Shown here: positions 23,160 to 36,570 of the stretch, piece by piece
Numbering within the stretch: position 1 is the first letter of the stretch
Layout: the number at the start of each line of letters is the position of its first letter
Notes under the pieces: generated by a model
The model's database searches: none
What the model saw: the letters and a program-made list of their open reading frames with translations, nothing else
Told to the model about the DNA's origin: nothing
Source: Lycorma delicatula
Taxonomy: Eukaryota > Arthropoda > Insecta > Hemiptera > Fulgoridae
DNA: 64,000 nucleotides
NCBI RefSeq assembly: GCF_047948215.1
Contig: NC_134455.1
Location: 349,519,491 to 349,583,490 of the forward strand
Direction: 5' to 3'
Position numbers and translations under genes: made by a program

Positions 23160-24390
23160 TATGTGTCCTAAGGCACCTTGCACCATGTCCATCTCTTTTC
23201 TCTGCTACTCCCAGCTAAAATTTTAGGATAGTTCCAAAGCTCTTTCAGATCAACTAGTATTATCTTCACTCTTCTCTGGCCTCTTTTGTTGTTTCTGTCA
23301 GTGTACAGAGAGTATTTTATACTCTCTTGTACCCTGCACTGTCTAGTACTGTTTTAAATAATCCTTCTCTTCGCATGATATGTTCTAGCCTGTTATCTTT
23401 TCTATTCTGATTAGGCTTATATTCTCTTTAACTCTCCTCATTATTTCTTCAATTTTTTTTAATTTTTCTGTCTATTTAATCTTCAATTTGAAATGCCTCC
23501 AGACATTTTTTTCTCTTATTGTCCTTGTTTAAATCCATATGCCATGTAAGTCTAAACATAATACTTTACAAGATGCTTCGTTAAGACTAGCTATCTTTCT
23601 ACATGATAACTGTTTCTTTCAGGTAAAAGCTTTATCATCATTACTATTCATGTTTTTATTTAACTTTCTCTTTTACAATCTTCCATTAATTTGATAGCTA
23701 AGTATTTATACTGTTTTATTTATTAAAGTCTTCCTTTTATTTTAGGTGAACTTTTATTGATTTATTGTCTTTTAGCCTCATTACTTTAGTTTTCCTTACA
23801 ATTATTTTCAATTCATATTCACCACCATAAGAAATCAAATTCATAGTCACTTAGTGTCTTGTAATTATAAAATAATCTTTTGAGTATCTTATGCAACATC
23901 TGCTAAAAAACACTGTCATCTGTGAACTCTATGCAATTTATTCTCCTTCCTCCTTCAATAATCCATTAATTTTCTTCTAGAGAATTTCTGTTCTTGTCTT
24001 TAATAAGCATGTTAAACAAGGTTAGTGATAGCAAACCTTGCTTTACTCCTTTTCCAAGATAAGATCACTTTCTTAGTTTTAGTATCCTTTATTTTTGTAT
24101 CTGTTCTCTGATTCAGATAGTACAATTCTTTAATTATTCTCCCATCTTCCAATTTTCTCTCTAACATTTTAATATTTCCATTAGTTTATATCTCATTTAA
24201 TACAGTTGAATGCTTTTGCATAATTTTTTCCTTTGTCTTTTCCTATGTATTTCTCAACAATAGTTCTTATTAGCCCAATTGCATTCTTTGTCCTATTTAC
24301 CTCTCTGAATACATGTTGTTCTTCTGTAACCAATCCTACATTCATTTCAGCTGATAAATGAAGAACAAACTGGAATAGAGACAATCTTTA
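23160..24390 (-). pseudogene. RTE-like reverse transcriptase, heavily decayed
   Basis: The minus-strand frame 24384-24193 reads EVNRTKNAIGLIRTIVEKYI, matching the start of the RTE palm ('RTRNAIGLIRTIGERYIEK'). Further on, EASCKVLCLDLHGIWI lies where the family has 'KxFVWSVALYG'. Then come EEIMRRVKENISLIRI and LEHIMRREGLFKTVLDS, matching 'NEEVLRRVxExRSL' and 'GHIMRRxGLLKTVLEG'. Most of the middle is lost or unrecognisable, and stops are frequent. It is the oldest-looking reverse transcriptase relic in the window. Confidence 0.7.
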
Positions 24391-24659
24391 AGAAATGGGC
24401 TGTTTAAAAAAAAGTATACGAACTTTAAAAATGCGTCGTGCATGCGATACAAGTTCAACATGTTGTACTATCATTCAGCAACAGCAACAGATGGCGTCAG
24501 TGTTGGTTGATGCGATGTGCTACGCAATGCATTCCAATCATATAAAAAAGTACAGTGATGGTGCAAACACAGTTGTCATTGAAGGAGTGAAAAAAAACTT
24601 TCTAAAGTGGTTTTGGCAGTTTGAGAATGTTTGTGAAGTGTAATGACAATGGGGGCAGG
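24391..24659 (+). other. Short open frame of unknown nature
   Basis: An 82-codon frame (24395-24643) lies just left of a mariner fragment on the same strand. It has a small CAG/CAA run giving QQQQQ, and I recognise no domain. It could be the decayed N-terminus of that transposase or chance. Confidence 0.2.
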
Positions 24660-25180
24660 AATATGGAACTGAATTGCCAACACGCCTATGTGTTGCTCAC
24701 TTGCACAATAAGTCATGATATATGTGGGCAAGTCTGATGTGTGTGATCATCAAAGGAACTAATTGGACTGTTCTCTTTCCAACATGTTACTGACCAGGAT
24801 TACTTGGAGATGATGCCGGAAACAGTAATTATACCATCCATTAGGGCTTCGTTTGGTGACAATCCATTTCTTATTCAACAAGATGGTGCCCAGCTGTACT
24901 TTCATTCAGATCTACGTGGCTATCTGGATAACACTGTATCAGGACTTTGGATAGGACAAAGAGACCAAATGAGTACCCATCGTTCACCTGATTTAACTTC
25001 CCTAAATTTTTACTTGTCAAGTACGTAGTGTACATTAAGAAGCCACAATTATTAATGAGGCTACACCATGAAATTGAAATGGCTTGTGAAGCAATTCCTG
25101 TTGCTACAGGAATGTACAGCATTGTGGTCAAAAGCGTTTGTAGGCTAGTAGTTAGCAGTTTGAGCACTTATTTAAGTAGC
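24660..25180 (+). pseudogene. Mariner-like transposase fragment
   Basis: This is the C-terminal catalytic half. DYLEMMPETVI and SIRASFGDNPFLIQQDGAQL carry the second catalytic aspartate. HSDLRGYLDNTVSGLWIGQR and THRSPDLTSLNFYLS follow, corresponding to 'YHRDVRGYLDNTVPGRWIGR' and 'PRSPDLTPLDFYLWG'. The usual third aspartate (LDFYLW) is asparagine here (LNFYLS). Beyond a stop, KPQLLMRLHHEIEMACEAIP and VATGMYSIV give the C-terminus. It is inactive. Confidence 0.85.
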
Positions 25181-26544
25181 ATAAAGAAACTGCGTCTGTG
25201 TTGTAGCTTTTTCTTTTGTATTATTGTAATACTCACAATAATGTAGTAGCTATTCTATTTTAAAGTGTGTATACATTTTTCTGAACATTTTTTAGGTATA
25301 AACAAAGTAATGAACACCTCAACAGTATGGACGTGAAGTCTGTTAAAATTGTAACTACAGACAACTGAGATATTTTTTCTTAAAATAGGCAAAAATAATA
25401 TATCATATAAAAATAAATACATTCAAGCGAAGCAAATTTTGAATCTGGTAAATGATAAGGTTTTAAGATGTAGAAAAATAAGTGCAAAGTGAGTAACATT
25501 TATTAAAGTTTTTTTATTTGAAATTATGAGTTAATTTAAACGAATAAAGAGGGTTTTATCATGTGGTACAGATCATAAGCCCTAGTTATAAATTTCAAAT
25601 AAAAAAAATACAGCGATTTTGAAACTTTAAAAATACAAATAAAATTCATTTACAAGAATTATAAAATTTTTACTGTATTTCAAATAGAGTAAATCATTTA
25701 TATTTTCATTTCAAATTCGAAAAATATAAAGAACTTTTTTTATGCACCCATTATATCAAGGACAATGTCTGTCTTAGTTCAACTTCTAGGACACCTAGGA
25801 GTCAAGGAGTGATAAGATGTAAGGTAATATGTTTTTAAACGTATGTATAAATTATATTTAGTATCTATCTGGGTCATAGTGTTTCTCTGATGTAAAATTA
25901 ACCTAAATTAACAAATGACGCAGTGCAGGCAGATATACATTTAATTTTTAGCATGAATTAGTTTATTTTTTCAAGTCGATTAATGCTACAACATTTCTTT
26001 AAGTGCAATTGAATAATATCAATAAATATTTCAAATGCAGTGTTAAATTAGTAATATTTTGTAAATTAATAAGGTCTAAATCATTTTAATATGAAGATAG
26101 ATTTCTATATTTAAAATTATTATTGTAAAGATTTCTATTGAAGAGTTATTAATTATCTGTTATTAATTATCTGAAGAGTTATCGGTTAAGCTTAAAACCG
26201 ATATGAAATATATCTGAACCACAAAAGCAGGGTTTAAATTTCTTGTTGTAATTAGCACTTGATTTAATTCACAGGAATTGAAAGTAGATATAATTGATAT
26301 TTAAAGTAGATTTAATGTTTTAATACTATTATTATTTATTTAATTATAATGAATTATATTGGTATAAATTTCAAATTTATTTGAAATTATTATTATTACT
26401 TCTTGAGATGCTATATATTTTTTTTGAAAATATAAACTTCTGAAATTTTATATACGAGTATTAATATTTTTTGCCACTGATAAGTTTGATTTGAAGTGGA
26501 AGTCCCAAATTGTAACTGTGCATTTAAAAAAAAAATCATGATCT
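25181..26544. other. AT-rich intergenic DNA
   Basis: Nothing was recognised. There is a small local duplication of the AGAGTTAT/ATTAATTATCTG type near 26140-26185. Confidence 0.45.
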
Positions 26545-26735
26545 CAGTCAGTCGAGAGTTCTAAGGTTCAAATTTTAGTAAAGGCAGTTACATTTATACA
26601 GATTTGCATGCTAGACTGTCGATACCGGTGTTCTTTGGTGGGTAGGTTTCAATTAATCACATGTCTCAGGAATGATCGACCTGAGACTGTACAAGATTAC
26701 ATTTCATTTACATTCATATATATATCATCCTCATT
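26545..26735 (+). mobile_element. SINE family F, 5'-truncated copy
   Basis: It starts within the tRNA-like head (CAGTCGAGAGTTCTAAGGTT; box B GGTTCAAATTT) and lacks box A. The family body follows: CCGGTGTTCTTTGGTGGGTA, TTAATCACATGTCTCAGGAA and CCTGAGACTGTACAAGATTA, to ATATCATCCTC. The terminal tail is missing. Confidence 0.75.
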
Positions 26736-28479
<1,744 letters not shown>

Positions 28480-28830
28480 ATCTTCAGATAGTAAAGTAAG
28501 TAAAACGAACTATGCGATTGTAAATAACACTGCATTACGATAAATTAAACGGCGTGGGCTTCTTATGACAACAGTTCGAACAGTATCAATATCTTTTGGC
28601 GTATGAACGGTCCGCACACCGTCTGGAGGTTTCTTTTTCAATGGTGAAAATGACATATCATGTGTTAATTGCATTTGCTAACGGTACACGATCTTGGCGT
28701 CCTAAATTAAACTGGTGGTGAAATTTTTACGCGCAGCTTCATTCTGCCATTATTGTTATAAAAAGCTTTAATGGCAAGAGCTCGTTGTGCACCATTTCAG
28801 GTATCTGTAATAACTTAATAGCAAGATGGG
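28480..28830 (-). pseudogene. Mariner-like transposase N-terminal fragment
   Basis: The minus-strand reading QRALAIKAFYNNGRMKLRVK matches the mariner N-terminal helix ('RAFAIKAFYKNG'). DRVPLANAINT matches the next block. After a frameshift, KKKPPDGVRTVHTPKDIDTV and RTVVIRSPRRLIYRNAV give the linker and second helix-turn-helix ('VRTVRTPENIDAVRTAV'). The catalytic part is absent. Confidence 0.75.
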
Positions 28831-29649
28831 TTGTCGACTTCTATAAGTTATTCAGTGCTGATACTCGCCCAGGACTACCGACATAAATTAAAAAATTTTT
28901 CGTTTCCTGAATTATATTGTGTATTAATATTGTTCAGTAGTATAGATTAAATTTAATTAAATTTTAAATTTAACTATAAATTAAATTATAATTTAATTAA
29001 ATTTTAATTTGATAATTTAACTAAATTTTATCCTTTTCCACTTTAATTCGTTGTTTAATATAATCTAGATTTCATTAATTTTGTAAAAATATCTCCAGTT
29101 AGCCTTTTTCTCTGACTACTTGGTTTTACAAACAGCTTTTAAACTCATATTAATGTATAAAATTGAAGTTTCCTTCCTTTAAAAAAACATTTTTTTTTAA
29201 TACTACTACTTTTTTACCTTTCTATAAATTATTCATATATTCTCCATCCTTTTAACCCTGTGAATTTTACTAGCAACAGTTCTTTATGAGGTTTTTAACC
29301 GACTTCTGTAAGATAAATCTTTGGTTTAAAGAATAAAGAAATATCACAGCTTAGCATATTTCACGCACTTATAAATGTACGATATTATATAATTCATTTT
29401 TTTATGAAATTTTTCTTAAAATGAAAAAAAAAACATAAAACCACTTCAACATAAGAAGTTTATTTAAATTGCATAGATATTTTATGATACAGCTATATTG
29501 TAATATTTATCGATAGAAAATATTGAATTGTTTATCTACGCAAACAAAAGTTTTATATTGTAGGCAATTTTTAACTGATAAATAAGTTAATGAGTAAGTA
29601 AGTAAAAAAGTAAAAAAATAAATAGAATAAATTTTAAAATCGGCTCGTA
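28831..29649. other. AT-rich intergenic DNA
   Basis: No feature was recognised. AATTTAATT-type short repeats lie near 28945-29035. Confidence 0.45.
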
Positions 29650-30300
29650 GTTGCTTGCTTCCTGACGTTTTCAGCCCTGCGGAGTGCTGCTGCTGAAGGG
29701 GTTTCATTCTCGAATTATAGTTGTAGCCCGGGTAGCTGGAGACCCATTTTAACGCTTTCTGGCGGAAGGTAGGTCGGAGGTATTGCTGGCTTATTGGCTA
29801 CGAAAGGCAGTCTTGGTATTCGAGCTGGTTCAGATATTTCGATTTTACTATTTCACTCAATGAGAGAGCTATGTGTGGAAGGACTCTATAAACTGTAGAA
29901 CTAAGTGCGGGTTTCGTGCTTCCGGAACCCGGTTAGCTAGTTCAGAGGGAAACGATGTAGGACGTTCAAGATGTCTGGATGAGGTCTGCAGCGAAGGTAA
30001 AAGCTGAAATTATAAATCGCGATGTAAATGTCTACCAAGGCATTTACATCGATGGCATCCCAGCCAGGCCTGGCTTATTACTACAAGATGTAAAAAGTTA
30101 GAGGGCCAAAGACATCTCCCGTTAAAGCCCATCAGGGCTATGAATGGGGGAGGGGTGGTTTGGCGACCGGAAACATCACATGACGGGGTTGGGATGTGTG
30201 TGGAAGGGTGAATGCAGTTGCATCACTTCCGGTAGCAGACCAGGCCGGAGGTTTTGCTAATTAAAGTCAGCAGGGAATCTCCTTTAAGTGATTGCTAGTT
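29650..30300 (+). mobile_element. Composite repeat segment G, copy 1
   Basis: This GC-richer, non-coding block contains a perfect hairpin, GATGTAAATG and CATTTACATC (30019-30048) around a 10-nt loop. It then has GGCATCCCAGCC, CCCGTTAAAGCCCATCAGGG and GTTTGGCGACCGGAAAC. The same order appears at 33690-34310 with mutations. Its left end (CTGCTGAAGGGG) resembles the right end of segment C. A 5' UTR of an R1-like LINE is possible, but no ORF follows. Confidence 0.6.
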
Positions 30301-30506
30301 TGGGGAAAGGAGTTCCCGACTTGTTTTTGTTTCTGCTTATCTACTAATTTTGTAATTTAAAGTAATTGACAAAAGTTGAGGCAGATGGTAAAAATTGCCG
30401 TTGTTAAGATTAACAGTATTTACGTAGCGTGAGATTAAGGCCTAACGTATTTATTTAAGTTTCAATAATCATAATGTTTGTCGTAGCAGTCTAGCTTGTG
30501 TTAAAG
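30301..30506. other. Spacer between segments G and D
   Basis: About 200 bp with no recognised signal. It may belong to the same composite element. Confidence 0.35.
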
Positions 30507-30638
30507 TTTTAGGTAGACTTCATAACAAAGCTACCTATTGTAATGAGTACCATGATTCGATTTCCGGAAAATTTCGACATATCTTCGCGTTTCACATAAC
30601 CCAAACTCCAAAACCACCGTCAGTTCAAATGTTTATAT
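30507..30638 (+). mobile_element. Composite repeat segment D, copy 1
   Basis: The segment carries AAAGCTACCTATTGTAATGA, CCATGATTCGATTTCCGGAA, AATTTCGACATATCTTCGCG and AAAACCACCGTCAGTTCAAA. A close copy lies at 51187-51320. Both copies run into a TA-rich stretch and, beyond an insertion, into segment C. Confidence 0.8.
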
Positions 30639-33087
30639 ATATATAAAGATATATATATTTCTTGTGTGCGTGTGTATGTCACTCACTGAACTACTCCTAA
30701 ACGGCACCGATTTTGATGAAAATTTTGTGTATGTTCAAGGGGATTCGAGGATGATTTAGATTCACAATTTGGTCCACTGGAAAATGTTTTTTAATTAATT
30801 TTTTATTTATAAGTAGTTGTTGATTTTGGAATGTTTTACATTGGATCCAGCAGACTGCGCTACCATCGCAGTATAGAATATTCAATAATATTCTATTTTA
30901 ATTTTAGTTTGTCCCTACAGTTGGTGCTGCGATCAAACTGAGAAAAATATTTCGTAATTTTGTATTACAAAAAATCGCAAGAAAACAGTTTTTTAATAAA
31001 TAAGAGGCTAATAAATCAGATGGAAATGTAAACAAAGGAAAACCAATCAGATCAATGCAAGGTGGCCGCTGTCAAACACAACGACCAATCACAAAGAGCC
31101 CGTATGGCCGTTGCCAATGTAAACAAAATTACAACTGATTAAGTAACAAGTAGGCAGCACTGCGATCGCGTTTAGAATTCTGCGCGTATTGAGAAATATT
31201 ATATTATTATTTATTGGAATAACGTTTTAAAGTGGTAATTAAAAAATATACATTGTGCAAATTAGTAAAGTACAGTATTGAAGTGATCATGTTTTTTTAA
31301 TTTATTTATGTGTTGTTGATCTTGGGATGGTTAAGGTTCACAACTGGGTCCGGTAGGCAGCGTGTGGGCAGAGCTGCGATCGCGCTTTAGAAGTTTTTTT
31401 TTTAATTTTTGGTTTATCAGTCAAACCCGGTAGTTGGTGCTGCGATCGGATTCTAGGAATTTTTTTTATTTTGTTGATTTTCGCATATCAGTTACTTGCG
31501 TCGTAGCTTAGTGTTGTTCTTACATTAAAATTCGTATTTTTAACGGACTACTGTGTTTAGAGAATAGTTTGAATTAAATCCGATAGGTAGTGCTGTTCTG
31601 ACAATTGGATTTATTTACATTCTGAATTTTATAAAGTTAAAGGTGAAATTTTATAAGGTTCCGTAATGTTTTGTAAGTTTCTTAATGTTCAGTATTAATT
31701 GTAATGATTTTGCAGCCACAACACTTTTCGTTAAAAAAATATTTTCCTCCGAATACTGTGATTAGAGAGTGGCGTGAATTAAATCCGATAGGTAGTGCTG
31801 TTGTTTTGCCATTTGGATTTATTTAAATTCTGACTTTTATAAAGTGAAAGGACAGGTAGAAGGAAAAAATTGTGTAGGCAGGCCACGTTTGGAATATGTA
31901 AAACAAATTGTTAGGGATATAGGATGTAGAGGGTATACTGAAATGAAACGACTAGCACTAGATAGGGAATCTTGGAGAGCTGCATCAAAGCAGTCAATTG
32001 ACTGAAGACAAAAAAAAAATAAAGTGAAAGGTTAAATTTTGTTAAATTGCTAATGTTCAGTTTTTTAAGGTTTTATGAAACTTTCAATTGTTGTCATTTA
32101 GTCTGTATGTATACTCAGATCTAGCAATAGCGAAGTATTGAGTCAGCTATAATTGCACGCTTATTGAGAATATTATTATTTATTGAAATAACGTTTTAAA
32201 GTTTAATTAAAAAATGTACATTGTGCAAATATGTAAGGTGCAGTATTGAAGTGAGTATTTTACATGAATTTTAATGATAAATTTTAATACATAATTGACA
32301 CGTGCATTCAATAACAATCAACTTAACCTACAAATTTAAATTGTCAGTTCTCATTTGATTCTATGCAACTTATGAAATATTGAACGGCTCTTTGAAAATA
32401 AAAATTTAAGTTTGTAAAATAAATTATAACATTTATAAAATTAAAATATAAGTTACTAAAAATATAGTTTAAAGTATATTTAAAAAATTGAATTTATAAT
32501 GTTTTAGCTGATTAATTTTATAAAAAGTTTTCTAAAATTATTTTTAATTTACAATTATCTAAAATTTGGTAAAATAGATGTTAAAATAAAGAATGAGAAA
32601 AATGATTAAAATTTCTACTAAAATTTTAACTACGTTGCTTTTTTACAGTGCTTTAATTTTTTTATTATTGATTAATTAAGCTGTTACATGGTTATGAAAC
32701 GTCAAAATTATTAAATAAAAAAAAAAAAAATATGTAGGAGGTACTTTTTTAGAATGATGTTAAATGAAAATTAGTAGTAATGTGGATGAAAATTTATTAA
32801 TTACACTAATTATTAATTTTACGACGTTTCGATTTTTTAATTCAATTTTCATCGGACATCTCAATATTTAATGAAAATAAATATTAACCATACTTCACAT
32901 AATTAATCAATAAACCCATTACAATAATACAACAATCACAAACTGATAATATCATACTAATAGTCATTTTAATGAAATTTAGAACTCATTCCTGCTAATT
33001 TTAACTTAATTAATCTACTTATATTTATGTGTGTGCATTTATTACAGAATAATACCGCGTCAGGACAACGTCTGTCGGGTCCGCTAG
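30639..33087 (+). mobile_element. Helitron-like insertion (non-coding)
   Basis: The left part has GTGTATGTCACTCACTGAAC, then CTCCTAAACGGCACCGATTT, a wording common at insect Helitron 5' ends. The right end is GGACAACGTCTGTCGGGTCC followed by GCTAG (CTAG at 33084-33087) and T, fitting the Helitron rule of a small hairpin, then CTRR, with insertion between A and T. It sits inside the TA stretch that joins segments D and C. Inside are internal duplications, several GCTGCGATC-type motifs and two CCAATCA boxes. No Rep or helicase is present. The exact 5' end cannot be fixed in the TA tract. Confidence 0.65.
31851..32018 (+). pseudogene. 5'-truncated RTE-like 3' end (nested insertion)
   Basis: The frame GQVEGKNCVGRPRLEYVKQI, then GCRGYTEMKRLALDRESWRA, ends AASKQSID and a stop. 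It is nearly identical to the last ~50 codons of 50298-50943. It ends in an A-run and is flanked by the 12-bp duplication ATAAAGTGAAAG (31839-31850 and 32019-32030). These are marks of target-primed reverse transcription. It is nested in the Helitron-like element, so it is the younger event. Confidence 0.92.
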
Positions 33088-33690
33088 TATATATATATAT
33101 ATATATATTTCTCTTTCTTGTGGACACGTTAATTGCCGTAATTTTGCGCCAATCACTTTCAAATTAATACATAAAATATAACCACCCAAAATCTCGGTCT
33201 AGTTCGTTAATGAGCAATATCGGACAATAGGGTGGAAATGGGTTTTTTTTTTAAATATCGCTATAACTTTCTTATTAAGTAAAATATCGAATTCGTTTAA
33301 AGTTCCTGCTATTTTTTAGATTAGGCCTAAAACTTATCTAAGTAAAGTATTTTGTCCAAGGGGTGGAAAAAATGGGATTTCGGAGACAACAAAAATCATA
33401 CCTTCCTTAATAGGCACAGAATCGAATCGGTTTAAAATGGTCGTTAATCCTCTAAACATTACCTAAAACCTTTGTCTGAAACGATTTTTGATATGACCAA
33501 CACTTACGGCAAAGGATGACCAACATTTTGCTGGAATTGTAAGAAGATGGAGCTTGTCGTATGCTATTCATGCATACCATTGTCGTATTGAGTAAATTTG
33601 AAGTTTTTCTTAACTTTAAGGTGGAAATCCTTTTTATTCCCTACTTAGCACCGGTGACATTTACCTCCGCTTTCCGGCGTGCCGAAAGGG
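33088..33690 (+). mobile_element. Composite repeat segment C, copy 1
   Basis: After a TA tract it reads TTTCTTGTGGACACG, GCCGTAATTTTGCGCCAATC, CCCAAAATCTCGGTCTAGTT, AACATTACCTAAAACCTTTG and ACCTCCGCTTTCCGGCGTGC. It matches 52680-53245 along its whole length. It is non-coding. Confidence 0.8.
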
Positions 33691-34310
33691 ATATTTTTGA
33701 TTAATAAACAAAGAAACTTCTTCGGTAATTAGAGTGAGGCGCAATTTCGCGAACACGGTTAAATAGTTGCAAGGACTACGAAGTAGAATAAAAGAGGGAA
33801 GACGGCCAAAAAAGGCAAAAGCTAAATATAAATCACCGATGGAAATATCTGCCAAGGCATTTGTATCGGTGGCATCGTGATAGAGATCTAACTGATGACT
33901 ATATGTTCGAGGGTTAATAAGACGACCTCCGGTTAAACCTATCAGGTAGGAATATTGTTAAGTGTGGCGATCGGAATCGAGACTAGGCGGGTGTTTCCCT
34001 AGGGTGTCAGAATATACTCGGATTCTTGACGGGCATAGGAAACGGATGCGCTGGAAACGATAGGGTTCCGCAATTATACTGTGAATTATCACAGAACCAT
34101 TATGTTGATTCTCACAGCGGTGCTCATACTCAGAACCATTGAACGCTTATAAGGATTGCTGAAATGGTGGAATAAAAAGCACCGGGGAACTGCCAGATAC
34201 CACTTGGAATCCTTATCCGAATTCATGTGGTAGGGGATGAGAACCCGTTCCAGAAAATACTCGATGCAATAAGGGATACCTGGACGCAGAAGTCGCCATG
34301 TACGCGTTAG
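33691..34310 (+). mobile_element. Composite repeat segment G, copy 2
   Basis: This is homologous to 29650-30300: AAAAGCTAAATATAAATC, ATCTGCCAAGGCATTTGTAT, CGGTGGCATCGTG, CTCCGGTTAAACCTATCAGG and GTGTGGCGATCGGAA. The hairpin arms are mutated here. It directly follows segment C. Confidence 0.6.
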
Positions 34311-34478
34311 TAAGTAAATTTTCTGTGATCTTAAGTTAAAATAATGTAGTGACTTGTAAATTAACCATGAAGAAGAAGTTCATTTGGAAAAGCCATCGAT
34401 TTGAAGGGAAGAAATGGTGCCATTACTGTTCAATGTATGTGCTGAAAACAGTTTTGTTATTTGATTTGATAGAGGTAA

Positions 34479-34539
34479 ATGTTGCTGTGTTGCATGTTGT
34501 AAAATATGCAATATTTTACAATATGTAATACAGCAACAT
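34479..34539 (+). repeat. Near-perfect hairpin, 29-bp stem
   Basis: The left arm 34479-34507 pairs with the right arm 34511-34539 across a 3-nt loop. All three departures from perfect complement are G opposite T, so as plus-strand RNA every position can pair (G:U). It abuts a family B fragment. It could be a tiny MITE or palindrome, or a hairpin RNA source. Confidence 0.8.
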
Positions 34540-34636
34540 CTGATTCACGGATGATCAAAATGGATATTTCCATTGAAATGTAAAAACTGAAATTTTTCAC
34601 CATCACAATACTTGCTTTACTTCGTACAAGGAAGTA
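34540..34636 (-). mobile_element. Repeat family B, terminal fragment (copy 5)
   Basis: Only the terminus with GATCAAAATGGATATTTCCA, CACAATACTTGCTTTACTTC and CGTACAAGGAAGT remains. Confidence 0.8.
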
Positions 34637-35164
34637 AAAAAAGCTCACAGAAAAATTGGATAATTGCCTAAATGATGTCGGAGAGTATACTGAAAAGAAG
34701 CGTTAGTTTCATTGTCATTGAATTGATTTTTTTACAGTCATTTGACTCTTTAAATATTAAACGCCCTAGTAATAAATATGTATGAGCCAATAACTAAAAT
34801 AATTTTTTTTTCTTTAAATTTATTGTGTTTGGAAAATTCTACACAACTGAAATTTTTGTAATATAATTAATTACGTTTTAAAAATTAAGTTATCAAAAAG
34901 AAGCACAAAAATAGATTTACTTCTTATCAGTATTTAGAGTAACTAAGACTGTCTAAATATAAATGTATTCACATAAACGTGTATTACACCACTGCAATGA
35001 TATTACTATTGTTACGCAACCGAATGAAAATATTTTAGATACGTAATTCAATATATGACGATACTTTCAGCTTTATGTTACCTTCTCGTTGATGCACGTT
35101 TTTTAACGTTTACTTGAGATTTATCTGAACGTTTAAAGACCAAATATTTGTATATATAATAGCA
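34637..35164. other. AT-rich intergenic DNA
   Basis: Nothing was recognised. Confidence 0.45.
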
Positions 35165-36570
35165 TTTCTCGTCGCGGCTTCGCTCGCGAAATACATAATC
35201 AGTATTTGAGCACGAATAAAAAAAATAATTTCTCAACATGATTATTTAATTTTTTTAATTACAAAAAATGAGTAATATTCAAAGATACAAAGTATCATAA
35301 AAAGAAATGAACACAAATAGTATCAAATGTGCATGGGCTGAAAAAGATAGAAAGATAGTCGATCAGTTCGATCGCCCTCCCCGTTTAGCAAGGGGGCTTT
35401 GCTCCCTGAACCCCTGTATTCGTTAAAATCATGCTTGTAAGAATAATAAAAATAAACAAAAATTAAAGCCTGTTCAATTTACAAAAAATATCAGTGTATT
35501 GTAATTTCTTCAGAGCAACAGTTTGGTCAGCACGGGTACTCGAAATATTGAGTGATCTGAAGAATGCGGGTTTCAAAATAATCGACCTCCATCTTATACA
35601 TATTGATCTTCATCTAATAGTAATTATAACTGGTTACCCATTTTTTGTACGGGTAAAAATGTATTTTGTTCTTAGTGTTATCCGACAAAGATTACTAGGA
35701 GGTGACCGTAATTTGATATTTTCTTCTTTTTTTAAATTAAAAGTTATTTCATTTTATTTTTTTAATCGATAATTGGAGCCAGGCAGTCAATTACGTTGCA
35801 CTTACAGTGGCTGTGTTGGTTGAGCCGCCGTGCCGTTCACCGTCGCCTCCTTAAAAAATCGAAAATGGTTTTTAGATATTTATTTGTTTTATTTGATATT
35901 TATCATTGTACTTATATTTGATAAATATCTTTGATATTTTTCTTTGTATTTACAAACCCCAATCTAGTAAATATCTCGTTTAGTAGAGTCGGGAGTGGGG
36001 AAAATAATTGTTCAAATTCTTTTTACTTATCTTCACCCCTTTTAAGTCGAATTTCGAAAAAATTAGAGATTGGTTATAAATAGATATTTATATGAAGATT
36101 TCACACACCAAAAATCATATTGATATCTTCATTCGATACAGCGAAATTCCAACAAAAAAAAATTGCCGATTTAAAAAAAAATTCGAAATTATTTAACCCT
36201 TTGTACTCGGAATTTAAAAAAGTCTAGAAATTACTTCTTATTTTGGAATGAAGATAACACGGATTAAAAATCAAGTTGATATCTGCATTTGTCAACGAGA
36301 AATTCAAAAAATAGTAAGTTCAAAATGGTAACTTCAAAAAGTATTCGATCTATATTTGTCAACGAGAAATTTTAGAAAGAGTAAATTTCATTGTTTCTCA
36401 ATTTTAATTATTTAAACTCTGAATTTAAAAAAAATATTTTATTATTGTACATTTACATCGTACGAACATTTATATAAATTTTCATCAATTTATCTTCCGT
36501 TAATTTTTGGTAGACGTTGATGAATCAGTCAGTCAGTCTGGACATGGTTTTTTTATATATATATAAAAAG
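35165..36570 (-). mobile_element. Helitron-like relic
   Basis: Read on the minus strand, it starts after a TA run with AAACCATGTCCAGACTGACT and GACTGATTCATCAACG. It ends with CAGGGGTTCAGGGAGCAAAG, then GCGAGCGAAGCCGCGACGAG and ATGCTATTATATA. The GCGAGCGAAGCCGCG block near the 3' end is typical of insect Helitron families, but the final CTAT departs from CTRR. It is non-coding. A different class of AT-target element cannot be excluded. Confidence 0.45.
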
